Below, one piece after another: positions 7,065 through 14,054 of a stretch of 18,855 nt of DNA. The translations under genes and the position numbers were made by a program. The stretch lies in NCBI GenBank assembly GCA_035316025.1, contig DATFXL010000066.1, forward strand, positions 1 through 18,855, given 5' to 3'. This stretch comes from JALZAA01 sp035316025 (GTDB lineage Bacteria; Actinomycetota; Acidimicrobiia; IMCC26256; JACDBD01). Every line of letters starts with the position of its first letter. Within the stretch, counting starts at the first letter, position 1. Below the pieces are notes generated by a model. That model did no database searches. It was not told where the DNA came from and worked only from the letters and a program-made list of their open reading frames with translations.

Positions 7065-8312
7065 TCAGTCGTTGCGGTAGACCTGACCACCTTTCATCAC
7101 GAAGCGCACGTCCTCGACGACACCGATGTCGTCGAGGGGGTCGCCGGGCACCCCGATGACGTCGGCGAACAGACCGGGGCAGAGACGCCCGCGGTCGTCG
7201 GCGTCGATGAGCTCGGCCGACACAGTCGTCGCGGCGCGGATCGCCTGGAGGGGCGTCATGCCGCGATCGACCAGCGCGAGCAGCTCCTTTGCGTTGCGCC
7301 CATGGGGGATGGCCGGGGCGTCCGTACCGCACGCGACCCGGGCGCCGCGTTCGATCGCCTTCTTGATCGTCTCGCGCGCACGGGGGAAGACCTCGGCGGC
7401 CTTTGCCTGCAGCTCGGGTGCGGCCCGCGAGAGGTCCATGCCGTCGGCAAGATACGTGGTCGCGACGAGGAAGGCTCGGCGGCGGATGAGCAGCTCGAGC
7501 GTCTCGTCGCTCATGAGCGATCCGTGCTCGATGCAGTCGATGCCGGCTTCGATCGCGGCGCGGATGCCGTCGTCGCCGTGGGCATGCGCGGCCACCTTGA
7601 GGCCGGCGCGGTGTGCCTCGTCGACGACGACGCCGAGCTCCTCGTCGGAGTACTGCTGCGCGCCGGCGGGCCCGGTGTGCGACATAACTCCACCAGACGC
7701 ACACACCTTGATCAGCTGCGCGCCGTGCTTGATCTGATAGCGGACGGCCTTGCGCACCTCGCTGACGCCGTCGGCAATGCCCTCCTCGACCGTCAACGGC
7801 ATGATGTGCGGCGCGAGCGCCTGGAACATGGTCGGGTCCAGGTGCCCACCGGTCGGGGTGATCGCGTGCCCGGCGGGGACCACCCGCGGCCCGTCGATCC
7901 AGCCGAGATCGATGGCCTTCTGCAGCGCCACGTCCAGCAGCAGGCCGCCCGTCTGCACGAACAGGCCGAGGTTCCGAACCGTCGTGAACCCGGCGCGCAG
8001 CGTCCGGCGCGCGTTCCCGACGGCGCGCAGCGTGCGCACGGCGGGATCGTCCTGGACCGGGTTGAGCGGGCTCTCACTGTCGCGGCCGCCGAGGAGGAGG
8101 TTCACCTCCATATCCATCAGTCCCGGAAGAAGCGTGAGGTCTCCGACGTCGACCGACACCGCGTCGTCGGGCACGGACGTCGGCGCGACCTCGACGATCC
8201 GCTCGCCGTCGACGAGAAGCCCACCAGGCTCGAGGACCTCGCCTCGCTCCACGTCGAGGAGGCGAGCGCTGCGGAGATGGATGGGCGACGCAGTTGTTCG
8301 ACGACGCGCCAT
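7065..8312 (-). CDS. Amidohydrolase-superfamily protein with altered HxH metal motif
   Basis: A 415-residue protein with the imidazolonepropionase-like amidohydrolase layout: an N-terminal beta sandwich (LLVDGERIVEV), a TIM barrel, and a C-terminal return to the sandwich (LFADVIGVPGDPL...MKGGQVYRND). The metal-site positions after the first are kept: K202 in LIKVCASGG (carbamylated Lys in the family), H243 or H245 in AAHAHG, H263 in IEHG, and D331 in CGTDAP. The first motif, normally PGLIDxHxH, reads PGLMDMEVN (63-71), so both histidines are replaced by Glu69 and Asn71. Family members hydrolyse cyclic amides, dipeptides or lactones. Its stop lies 31 nt before the exported hydrolase and its ATG 5 nt after the 109-residue protein. 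Either it has a changed metal site or it is catalytically inactive. Family sure, activity unclear. Confidence 0.88.
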   Translation of the reverse strand: MARRRTTASPIHLRSARLLDVERGEVLEPGGLLVDGERIVEVAPTSVPDDAVSVDVGDLTLLPGLMDMEVNLLLGGRDSESPLNPVQDDPAVRTLRAVGNARRTLRAGFTTVRNLGLFVQTGGLLLDVALQKAIDLGWIDGPRVVPAGHAITPTGGHLDPTMFQALAPHIMPLTVEEGIADGVSEVRKAVRYQIKHGAQLIKVCASGGVMSHTGPAGAQQYSDEELGVVVDEAHRAGLKVAAHAHGDDGIRAAIEAGIDCIEHGSLMSDETLELLIRRRAFLVATTYLADGMDLSRAAPELQAKAAEVFPRARETIKKAIERGARVACGTDAPAIPHGRNAKELLALVDRGMTPLQAIRAATTVSAELIDADDRGRLCPGLFADVIGVPGDPLDDIGVVEDVRFVMKGGQVYRND

Positions 8313-8317
8313 GCGGT

Positions 8318-8647
8318 TCAGATCGCCGGTTCTGACACGGCCTCGAAGCTCGCCGCGCCGCTGTCAGGGACCCGCGGTTGCCTCCACACCTCCACTGGGA
8401 ACGAGATGGTCATGAGCGCGCAGTACAGCCACAGCAGGTGCTTGGCGTCGTCGGGAATCGCGTCCAGCGAGAACTTCTCGAGGTACGAGAGGGCTTCGTC
8501 CATCCGCGGGAACGCGGCGTCGTAGAAGGACTGGAGCTCCTCCATCGTGCTCGAGATCCGCTTGGCGTACCGGGCCCGCTCGGTCGGTACCGCCCAGTCG
8601 ACGAACGGCTCGAGGTCGGAGAACTGCGCCGGCAGGGTGCTCGGCAT
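8318..8647 (-). CDS. Small protein of unknown function in Rieske operon (109 aa)
   Basis: A 109-residue, probably all-helical, soluble protein that I cannot assign to a named family. The N-terminal half is charged (VPTERARYAKRISSTMEELQ, residues 20-39), then FYDAAFPRMDEALSYLEKF and a hydrophobic helix HLLWLYCALMTISFPVEVW (~70-88), followed by a loose tail. An ATG at 8647 has GGGAGG 10 nt upstream, and the gene sits 20 nt behind the Rieske gene and 5 nt before the amidohydrolase, so it is a real operon member, not a shadow. Its constant place right after a Rieske alpha subunit suggests an accessory, assembly or small-subunit role, but nothing in the sequence proves it. No metal-binding Cys/His cluster and no signal peptide are visible. 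Confidence 0.75.
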   Translation of the reverse strand: MPSTLPAQFSDLEPFVDWAVPTERARYAKRISSTMEELQSFYDAAFPRMDEALSYLEKFSLDAIPDDAKHLLWLYCALMTISFPVEVWRQPRVPDSGAASFEAVSEPAI

Positions 8648-8667
8648 TGCGCGGGATCCTCCCGTCC

Positions 8668-9954
8668 TCATGCGCCGGTCGCAGCCGGCGTCCGGCGCGG
8701 CTCGAGCTCGTTCACATAGCGGTCCGCAGTCTTGTGGAGATGGCGCAGCAGGATCTCCTGGTCGTTGAGCGGGAAGGTGCTGATGGGCGTGCGCGACTCG
8801 AGCATGCTCTGGGTGGCTTCGAGCGTGTTGCCGTCCTGGAGCGCGTATTCCTTGAACGTGACGACGGCAAGCTCCTGTGCCAGGCGTTCGCGACCGTTCT
8901 TCGGCGGCGCGAAGTAGCACGTCCCTTCGAAGATGTGTGTGTTGTAGGACGTCGGCCAGTAGTGGTACGTGATCACCCAGTTCTCTTTCCAAATGAGCAG
9001 CATGAAGTTCGGGAAGAAGAGGAACGAGTCGAGGCCCCACGCCCGATGGCCGGATGGGTTGAGCGAGGGGGGAAGCTCGTCGAGGCCGATGTTGGGCGCG
9101 TCCCACGGACCGAACAGTCCGCTGCGCGCCTTTCGCTCGATCGGCTTGACCATGTTGAGGTCTTTCGGCTCGCCACCGCCCGTCCACGTCGACACCATGC
9201 CGTGCGGCCCGTCCAACTCGTAGGCCAGAGCCTCGTAGCCGATGTCGGACAGCTTGCGCGACTCCTCGGCTACCGACTGCTTCGCGTGCAGGATCGGTGC
9301 GTGGTAGAACTCGGTGAAGGCGTCGATGAAGAGCTTCCAGTTGCTCCCGACCTCGGCGCGGTACCTGTGCACCTGTGAGAGCTCGTGGAACGGGTACCCC
9401 TCGATGCCCTTTGCGAACTTGCCGAGCGACTCGCGGAGTGGCGTTGTGTTCGCGGGATCGAGGTTGACGAAGATGAAGCCCTCCCACTCGTCGGCTTGTA
9501 CCGAGGCGAGCGGGTAGTCGCCCTTGTCGAGGTCGAAGAACTCCGTCTCCTGCTGGACGAACGTGCACTCGCCCTCGAGGTTGTAGCGCCAACCGTGGTA
9601 CTTGCAGGTGAACTGGCGGAACGTCCCGCTCGTCTCCTCGGCCGGGTAGTCCGTCCAAACGAGCTTGTTGCCACGGTGGCGGCAGATGTTGTGAAAGGCG
9701 CGGATCTCGTCCTTCGAGGAGCGCACGACCACGATCGAGCTTCGGGCGGCGTCGATCTCCCTCGTGAAGTAGCTACCGACTTTGGGCAGCTGCTCCACGC
9801 GGCCGACGTTCAGCCACGTCCGGGCGAAGATGGCGTCTCGTTCGCGCTCGTAGACCTCGGGGGAAATGGAGTCCTCGTACGACACCGGCCCGGTCCCGAG
9901 GTCGGGGTAGTGCTCGGTCCAGGACCCTTCGGCGGGCTTCGGGAAGAGCGGCAT
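8668..9954 (-). CDS. Rieske non-heme iron oxygenase, alpha subunit
   Basis: A 428-residue Rieske oxygenase, distinct in sequence from the one at 2127-3494. The cluster ligands are C91, H93, C117 and H120; 23 residues separate the two halves instead of the usual ~17, an insertion in the cluster loop (TDYPAEETSG). The catalytic iron site is H218 and H223 in EFYHAPILH with D374 in ALQDGNTLEATQ; the bridging residue is Glu215, not Asp. The start is set at the ATG at 9954, which has GGAAGGA 9 nt upstream; a longer frame to 10008 would run into the promoter. It is the first gene of a four-gene minus-strand operon (109-residue protein, amidohydrolase, exported hydrolase). It needs an external ferredoxin/reductase, which is not seen here. 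Likely monooxygenase or dioxygenase; substrate unknown. Confidence 0.93.
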   Translation of the reverse strand: MPLFPKPAEGSWTEHYPDLGTGPVSYEDSISPEVYERERDAIFARTWLNVGRVEQLPKVGSYFTREIDAARSSIVVVRSSKDEIRAFHNICRHRGNKLVWTDYPAEETSGTFRQFTCKYHGWRYNLEGECTFVQQETEFFDLDKGDYPLASVQADEWEGFIFVNLDPANTTPLRESLGKFAKGIEGYPFHELSQVHRYRAEVGSNWKLFIDAFTEFYHAPILHAKQSVAEESRKLSDIGYEALAYELDGPHGMVSTWTGGGEPKDLNMVKPIERKARSGLFGPWDAPNIGLDELPPSLNPSGHRAWGLDSFLFFPNFMLLIWKENWVITYHYWPTSYNTHIFEGTCYFAPPKNGRERLAQELAVVTFKEYALQDGNTLEATQSMLESRTPISTFPLNDQEILLRHLHKTADRYVNELEPRRTPAATGA

Positions 9955-9963
9955 GGGGTGCGG

Positions 9964-9970
9964 TCCTTCC
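9964..9970 (-). promoter_or_regulatory. Ribosome binding site of the second Rieske gene
   Basis: GGAAGGA on the minus strand, 9 nt before the ATG at 9954. It supports this start over the upstream in-frame codon at 10008, which lacks such a site. Confidence 0.55.
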
Positions 9971-9989
9971 GATCGTCCGGTCGCGCCGA

Positions 9990-10018
9990 ATGGTAGCACC
10001 GATCTCAAATAGTGAGAA
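9990..10018 (-). promoter_or_regulatory. Candidate promoter with overlapping inverted repeat for the second Rieske operon
   Basis: On the minus strand TTCTCA (10018-10013; four of six matches to TTGACA) and TACCAT (9995-9990) are separated by exactly 17 nt, giving a transcription start near 9983, about 30 nt before the Rieske ATG. The inverted repeat TCTCA-N5-TGAGA (10003-10017) overlaps the -35 element and the spacer, a typical operator position. It lies in the 93-nt gap after the P450 gene, the AT-richest stretch around. No regulator is in the window. Confidence 0.45.
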
Positions 10019-10047
10019 GCCCGTTTCCGCCTCGCGGTGGAGGGGGA

Positions 10048-11325
10048 TCAACGGTCGCCGAGCGGCGTGAACTCCACGTGCAGCCGCTGGAGGCCGCGCA
10101 GGATGTACGTGGGGATGTACTCGTAGCGCCGGGCGCCGGGCGGGCCGTGCGCGGCTTCCGAGATCCGGATGTCGCCGAGCCGGTCGATCAGCCGCTCGAT
10201 GCTGACGCACCCTTCTGCGCGTGCGAGCGGCGCGCCGGGGCAGGTGTGGATGCCGAAGCCGAACGCCAGGTGCTGACGGGCGTTCGGACGGTCGACGTCG
10301 AAGGTGGCCGGGTCCTCGAAGTGGCGCGGATCTCGATTGGCGGCGCCGTTGACGACCATGACCGTCGTGCCAGCGGGGATGGCGACGTCTCCGATCCTCG
10401 TCGGTACCCGTGCCATGCGGAAGTCGCCCTTTACCGGGCTCTCGAACCGGAGCGTCTCCTCGACGAACGCGGGGATCTGCGCTCGGTCCCGGCGGAGCAG
10501 GGCCTGGAGGTCGGGCCGCTCGGCGATGAGCTGGAGCGCGGCGCCGAGCAGGCGCACGGTGGTCTCCTGACCCGCCGCGAAGAGGTTGGCGGCGATGCGG
10601 ACGACGTCCATGACGCCGGGGGTAGATCCGTCGGGGAACGTCGCCGTCGCGAGGCCGGTCATCACGTCGTCCCGCCGCACGCGCCGGCGGTCCTCGATGT
10701 AGGTCGTGAACCGGTCGTACAGGAACTCGAGCGGACTATGGGCCAAGGTGTCGCGTTCGGTGTTCCCGATCGCGCGATCGGGTCGCACTCCCAGCTCCGC
10801 CCGGAAGACGTCGTGGTCCTCCTCCGGGACACCGAGCAGGTCGGCGATGACGAGCATCGTGAACGGCGCCCCGTACCCACGGATGAGATCGCAGTTGCCG
10901 TCGGCGACGAACTCGTCGATCACCCGATCGGCGAGCCGCCACATGAACTCCTGGTTCTCCTTCAAACGCTTCGGCGTGATCAGTCGCATGAGCAGCGCGC
11001 GGTGAGCAGTGTGTACCGGTGGATCGAGCGTCGGGAGCTGATCGCTGAAGGGCAGTTCGTCCCGGTGCTCCTCGATGAGTGCGCTGACGTCGTCACCCTC
11101 CAGCGGGACGGGAAAACCGGGGAACGGGCCGGTCACGGCGTTGCACGACGAGAACGTCTCGGCGTCGTTGTAGACCGCAACCGCCTCGTCGTAGCCCGTG
11201 ACGAGGACGACGTCGTGGTGCGGCTCTCGAACAGCGGGGCACCGCTGTCTCAGCGCGTCGAAGTACGGGTACGGGTCGGGGACGAGCGACTCGTCACGGA
11301 AGAAGTCGACGCTCTCGAAACTCAT
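10048..11325 (-). CDS. Cytochrome P450
   Basis: A 425-residue soluble bacterial P450. The I-helix oxygen-activation motif is AAGQETT (250-256; E254, T255). The K-helix ExxR is ETLR (290-293). The heme-binding loop FGFGIHTCPGAPLAR places the proximal Cys at 362. No membrane anchor is present, so it is a cytoplasmic class I enzyme needing ferredoxin and reductase. The start is taken at the ATG at 11325, with GGAG 6 nt upstream; a GTG at 11337 in the same frame would overlap that ribosome site. The gene is divergent from the dihydrodipicolinate-reductase-like gene (57-nt gap), and the second Rieske operon follows 93 nt downstream on the same strand. I cannot assign a CYP family or substrate. Confidence 0.94.
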   Translation of the reverse strand: MSFESVDFFRDESLVPDPYPYFDALRQRCPAVREPHHDVVLVTGYDEAVAVYNDAETFSSCNAVTGPFPGFPVPLEGDDVSALIEEHRDELPFSDQLPTLDPPVHTAHRALLMRLITPKRLKENQEFMWRLADRVIDEFVADGNCDLIRGYGAPFTMLVIADLLGVPEEDHDVFRAELGVRPDRAIGNTERDTLAHSPLEFLYDRFTTYIEDRRRVRRDDVMTGLATATFPDGSTPGVMDVVRIAANLFAAGQETTVRLLGAALQLIAERPDLQALLRRDRAQIPAFVEETLRFESPVKGDFRMARVPTRIGDVAIPAGTTVMVVNGAANRDPRHFEDPATFDVDRPNARQHLAFGFGIHTCPGAPLARAEGCVSIERLIDRLGDIRISEAAHGPPGARRYEYIPTYILRGLQRLHVEFTPLGDR

Positions 11326-11382
11326 CGGAAGCTCCACTCACCTCGTGCGGCCCCGAGGGGCTGATAACGTAATTCTCGCTTC
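11326..11382. promoter_or_regulatory. Short divergent intergenic region with overlapping -10-like elements
   Basis: The 57 nt between the P450 and the reductase-like gene must hold both promoters. TAACGT (11365-11370) reads rightward and TACGTT (minus strand of 11366-11371) leftward, so the two -10-like elements nearly coincide. The rightward one ends 12 nt before the ATG at 11383, which would give a very short or absent leader; no Shine-Dalgarno sequence precedes that ATG. A GCCC-CGAG-GGGC inverted repeat lies at 11350-11361. No clear -35 elements are seen. Confidence 0.25.
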
Positions 11383-12498
11383 ATGAGTGCGCCACTTTCA
11401 CACGCCGCGGGCGGAGGAGAGTCGACGCCGAGGCGGCTTCGAGTCGTGCAGTGGGCGACCGGCAACATCGGCTTGCGTGCGCTCCGCGAGGTGATCCGGC
11501 ACCCGGCCCTCCAGCTTGTCGGGGTCGTGGTGTACGACCCGGAGAAGGAAGGCGTCGACGCCGGCGCGCTGTGCGGCGGGGAGCCCGTCGGCGTGCTCGC
11601 GACGACCGATCTCACGGCGGCCCGAGTGCTCGGCGCCGACTGTGTGCTGTACATGCCGCGCTCATTGGACGTCGACGACGTCGTGCCGCTGCTCGAATCA
11701 GGGACGAACGTCGTCACGACCCGGAGCGAGCTCTTCGACGCCGGATACCGGCTGGGAGACGAGCGCCGGGCGCGGGTTCTGGCCGCGTGCGCTCGAGGGA
11801 TGTCGTCGATCTATGCGACGGGCAGCAGCCCGGGCTTCATCACCGATGCGTTGCCGTTGACCCTGCTCTCGACGCAGCGTCGTGTCGACTCGATCGACAT
11901 CGAGGAGTTCGCGAACCTCTCTCGCCGCGACTCGCCCAACTTGCTCTTCGAGCTGATGGGTTTCGGGCGCCCCGTGGACTCCTTCGAGGCGGCGCGGGCG
12001 TCGTACCTCCTGCTCGAGTTCGGGCCGGCGCTCGCCGCTCTCGCCGACGCGGCGGCACGACCGGTCGACGACTGGACCTGCACGGGCGAGGTCGCCACCG
12101 CCCGCGAGCAAACGTCGATCCTCGCCGGCGACCTCGAGGCGGGATCCATTGCCGCCCAGCGCACGAACATCGTGGGCCGGAGTGATGGCGCCGACGTGAT
12201 CCGATTCACGCCGACGTGGTACTGCACGACTGACATCGAGCCTGCGTGGGATCTTCGCCCGACGGGTTGGCGGGTCCGCGTGCGCGGCGACGCGCCCTTC
12301 GACGTCGAGCTCCCGTTCCCGATCGCACTCGACGACCTCGGCGACTACACGCCCGCGTACACGGCCAACCGACCGGTCAACGCCATCCCGTACGTGTGCG
12401 CCGCGCCGCCAGGCATCCTCTCCACGCTCGATCTTCCGCCGATCACGCCCGCCGGCCCGCACGGGCCGGACGCGACGAGCGTCAGGCCCCCCGTCTGA
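11383..12498 (+). CDS. Dihydrodipicolinate reductase-like NAD(P)-binding protein
   Basis: A 371-residue protein with an N-terminal Rossmann domain: VVQWATGNIGLRALREV (21-37) is the nucleotide-binding loop typical of this family, followed by LVGVVVYDPEKEG. Further family hallmarks are ADCVLYMPRS, GTNVVTTRSELF and ATGSSPGFITDALP. The closest characterised relatives are dihydrodipicolinate reductases and 2,4-diaminopentanoate dehydrogenase; in actinobacteria many homologues sit next to P450 and oxygenase genes with no known function. It is not a true lysine-pathway DapB by length (~100 residues longer). The extra N-terminal ~17 residues (Ala/Gly/Ser-rich) are probably flexible. No ribosome site is visible before the ATG, so it may be translated from a nearly leaderless transcript. 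An oxidoreductase of the pathway is likely; the reaction is unknown. Confidence 0.82.
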   Translation: MSAPLSHAAGGGESTPRRLRVVQWATGNIGLRALREVIRHPALQLVGVVVYDPEKEGVDAGALCGGEPVGVLATTDLTAARVLGADCVLYMPRSLDVDDVVPLLESGTNVVTTRSELFDAGYRLGDERRARVLAACARGMSSIYATGSSPGFITDALPLTLLSTQRRVDSIDIEEFANLSRRDSPNLLFELMGFGRPVDSFEAARASYLLLEFGPALAALADAAARPVDDWTCTGEVATAREQTSILAGDLEAGSIAAQRTNIVGRSDGADVIRFTPTWYCTTDIEPAWDLRPTGWRVRVRGDAPFDVELPFPIALDDLGDYTPAYTANRPVNAIPYVCAAPPGILSTLDLPPITPAGPHGPDATSVRPPV

Positions 12499-12536
12499 CG
12501 TCGCTGTTAGAGAACCTGCCGACCGTCGTGCTGGAT

Positions 12537-12560
12537 CGCTGTGGTATCACCAGCGAATTT
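12537..12560 (+). terminator. Weak stem-loop after the reductase-like gene, possible terminator
   Basis: About 40 nt past the stop at 12498, CGC-(TG)-TGGT-ATC-ACCA-GCG (12537-12555) can form a 7-bp stem with a 2-nt bulge and a 3-nt loop, followed by AATTT. The stem is short and the T run is poor, so termination here is only a possibility. Confidence 0.22.
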
Positions 12561-12615
12561 GCGGCCGCGACTGGAACGCGAGCGACACAAGTGTTAAACC
12601 CCGCTCCGGGAGAAC

Positions 12616-12641
12616 GGGATCGGGGGTCGGATCGGGACGGG
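12616..12641 (+). other. G-quadruplex-type motif upstream of the solute-binding protein gene
   Basis: Four runs of at least three G (12616-12618, 12622-12626, 12634-12636, 12639-12641) with loops of 3, 7 and 2 nt match the G3+N1-7 pattern. The motif lies in the 242-nt gap before the solute-binding protein gene, about 44 nt upstream of its candidate -35. In GC-rich DNA such patterns also arise by chance. Confidence 0.35.
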
Positions 12642-12684
12642 TACAGAAGCGCGTTCTGCCGCGGACCGCCGAAAGATCAGAACC

Positions 12685-12713
12685 TTGCTTCCGCGAACTG
12701 AAAATCCTACTCT
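12685..12713 (+). promoter_or_regulatory. Candidate housekeeping-type promoter of the solute-binding protein gene
   Basis: TTGCTT (12685-12690) and TACTCT (12708-12713) are separated by 17 nt, and the -10 fits the TAnnnT pattern common in actinobacteria. Transcription would start near 12720, about 20 nt before the ATG at 12741. A run of six G (12729-12734), 6 nt before the ATG, serves as the ribosome site. The stretch is noticeably richer in A/T than its surroundings. Confidence 0.4.
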
Positions 12714-12740
12714 CCACCCAAATTGAACGGGGGGTCAACG

Positions 12741-14051
12741 ATGCGGGGGGCTCGAGCCGGAAGTCGTCGGGTGAGGCGCGGGATGGCCGCGCTCGCCGTC
12801 CTCGTGGTGACGGCCGGGTTGCTGGGCGTGTCGCAGGCGGGGGCCCAGCAGAATCCGCCGGTCAACGAGCCCGGGGTCACGAACAGCGAGATCCGCGTGG
12901 GCGGCGTCGGGACCGTGACGGGTGACCCGACCGGCAACAACCCGGGAGGGCCCGCCTTCGAGGGCGCCAACGCATACTTCGAGATGGTCAACTCGTCGAA
13001 GGACAAGGGCGTCTGCGGACGCAAGCTCGTTCTCGCGTCGAAGCGCGACGACACCCTCGCGAACAACCGGCAAGAGGTTCAGGGACTGCTCGACGACAAC
13101 GTGTTCGCCGCGCTGCCCATGGCGACGTCCCTGTTCACCGGCGCCGATCTGCTCGTCAGCCAGGGGATCCCCACCTTCGGCTGGCTTATCAATGGCGAAT
13201 GGGGGTCGGAGGACGTCAACCCGGGGCCGCCAAACCTTTTCGGTCAATCTGGGTCGTTCCTCAATCTCAAGACCGCGGGCCCCAGCTATTACTCGGACGC
13301 GTGGTTGGCGCAGAAACTCAACAAGAAGCGCGTGGGCCTGATCGCGTACAACGTGCCCCAATCCTCGGGGTCGTCCGACGCCATCGAGCAGACGTTCCAG
13401 AAGTTCCCCAAAACAGGGAAGGTCGTGTTCAAGGACACGAGCCTGGCGTTTGGCGCGGTGGACTACAGCGTGCAGGTCTCCAAGATGAAGGAGGACAAGG
13501 TCAACCTGGTGATCCCGTCGCTAGACGCGAACGGTGCCTTCACGCTCGCGCGTGAGATGAAGAAGCAGGGCCTCAATGCTCCGATGATCCTGCCGAACGC
13601 GTACAACCAGGAGCGCATCCAGAAGAACGCCGATGTGGCGAACGGGAACTACGTGGCGATTCCGTACGCACCCTTCGAGACGACGCCCAAGCCGGACGGC
13701 CTGAAGCGCTACGAGACGTGGATCAAGAAGAGCGGCGGCACCATGAACGAGAACTCGTACGTCGGGTGGCTCAACGCCGACCTGTTCGTCAGGGGGCTCA
13801 AAGCGGCGGGGTGCGATTTCACCCGCCAGAAGGTCATCGACGCCGTCAACCAGATGACGAACTACAACGCCGACGGCATCCTCCCTGCCGTCGACTGGAC
13901 CAAGGCCCACACCCAGGCTCCCGGCTGCTTCGCGTACCTGAAGGTCCAGAACGCCAAGTTCAAGCCGGTCTTCGGCCAGTCCGGGAAACCGTTCCTGTGC
14001 TTCCCGGCGGACCTCACGTCGATTCCCCAGAACCCCCAAGCCGTCGGGTAG
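12741..14051 (+). CDS. Exported ABC transporter solute-binding protein (Leu/Ile/Val type)
   Basis: A 436-residue type 1 periplasmic-binding-fold protein (Peripla_BP_6/LivJ-like). The signal peptide has a basic start with RR pairs (9-13), hydrophobic core MAALAVLVVTAGLLGV (15-30) and a probable signal peptidase I site AGA/Q at 35-36. There is no lipobox Cys, so it is not an obvious lipoprotein. The mature part starts GVTNSEIRVGGVGTVTGDPT, the usual first strand of the fold, and later shows GANAYFEMVN, LLDDNVFAALPMATS and DYSVQVSKMKEDKVNLVIPS. Codons such as AAG, AAC and GAC dominate, as in a highly expressed gene. No permease or ATPase gene lies beside it. It probably captures a hydrophobic or organic-acid substrate for uptake. 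The ATG at 12741 is chosen over an in-frame TTG at 12723 because of the G-rich ribosome site. Confidence 0.9.
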   Translation: MRGARAGSRRVRRGMAALAVLVVTAGLLGVSQAGAQQNPPVNEPGVTNSEIRVGGVGTVTGDPTGNNPGGPAFEGANAYFEMVNSSKDKGVCGRKLVLASKRDDTLANNRQEVQGLLDDNVFAALPMATSLFTGADLLVSQGIPTFGWLINGEWGSEDVNPGPPNLFGQSGSFLNLKTAGPSYYSDAWLAQKLNKKRVGLIAYNVPQSSGSSDAIEQTFQKFPKTGKVVFKDTSLAFGAVDYSVQVSKMKEDKVNLVIPSLDANGAFTLAREMKKQGLNAPMILPNAYNQERIQKNADVANGNYVAIPYAPFETTPKPDGLKRYETWIKKSGGTMNENSYVGWLNADLFVRGLKAAGCDFTRQKVIDAVNQMTNYNADGILPAVDWTKAHTQAPGCFAYLKVQNAKFKPVFGQSGKPFLCFPADLTSIPQNPQAVG

Positions 14052-14054
14052 CGG

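Noticed and set aside
6378..8525. 715-residue plus-strand open frame
   Set aside because: Antisense to the exported hydrolase and amidohydrolase, both of which have clear motifs; the translation is low-complexity with no recognisable domain.
8648..9658. Minus-strand frame extending the 109-residue protein upstream to 446 residues
   Set aside because: It is the shifted frame of the Rieske gene on the same strand, which carries the cluster and iron motifs. The real small gene begins at the ATG at 8647 behind GGGAGG.
10012..11364. 450-residue plus-strand open frame
   Set aside because: Antisense shadow of the P450 at 10048-11325, which has all P450 motifs.
12600..12626. CCCCG...CGGGG inverted repeat as a terminator
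   Set aside because: Arms of 5 bp with a 17-nt loop and no T run; it is more simply part of a G-rich patch.
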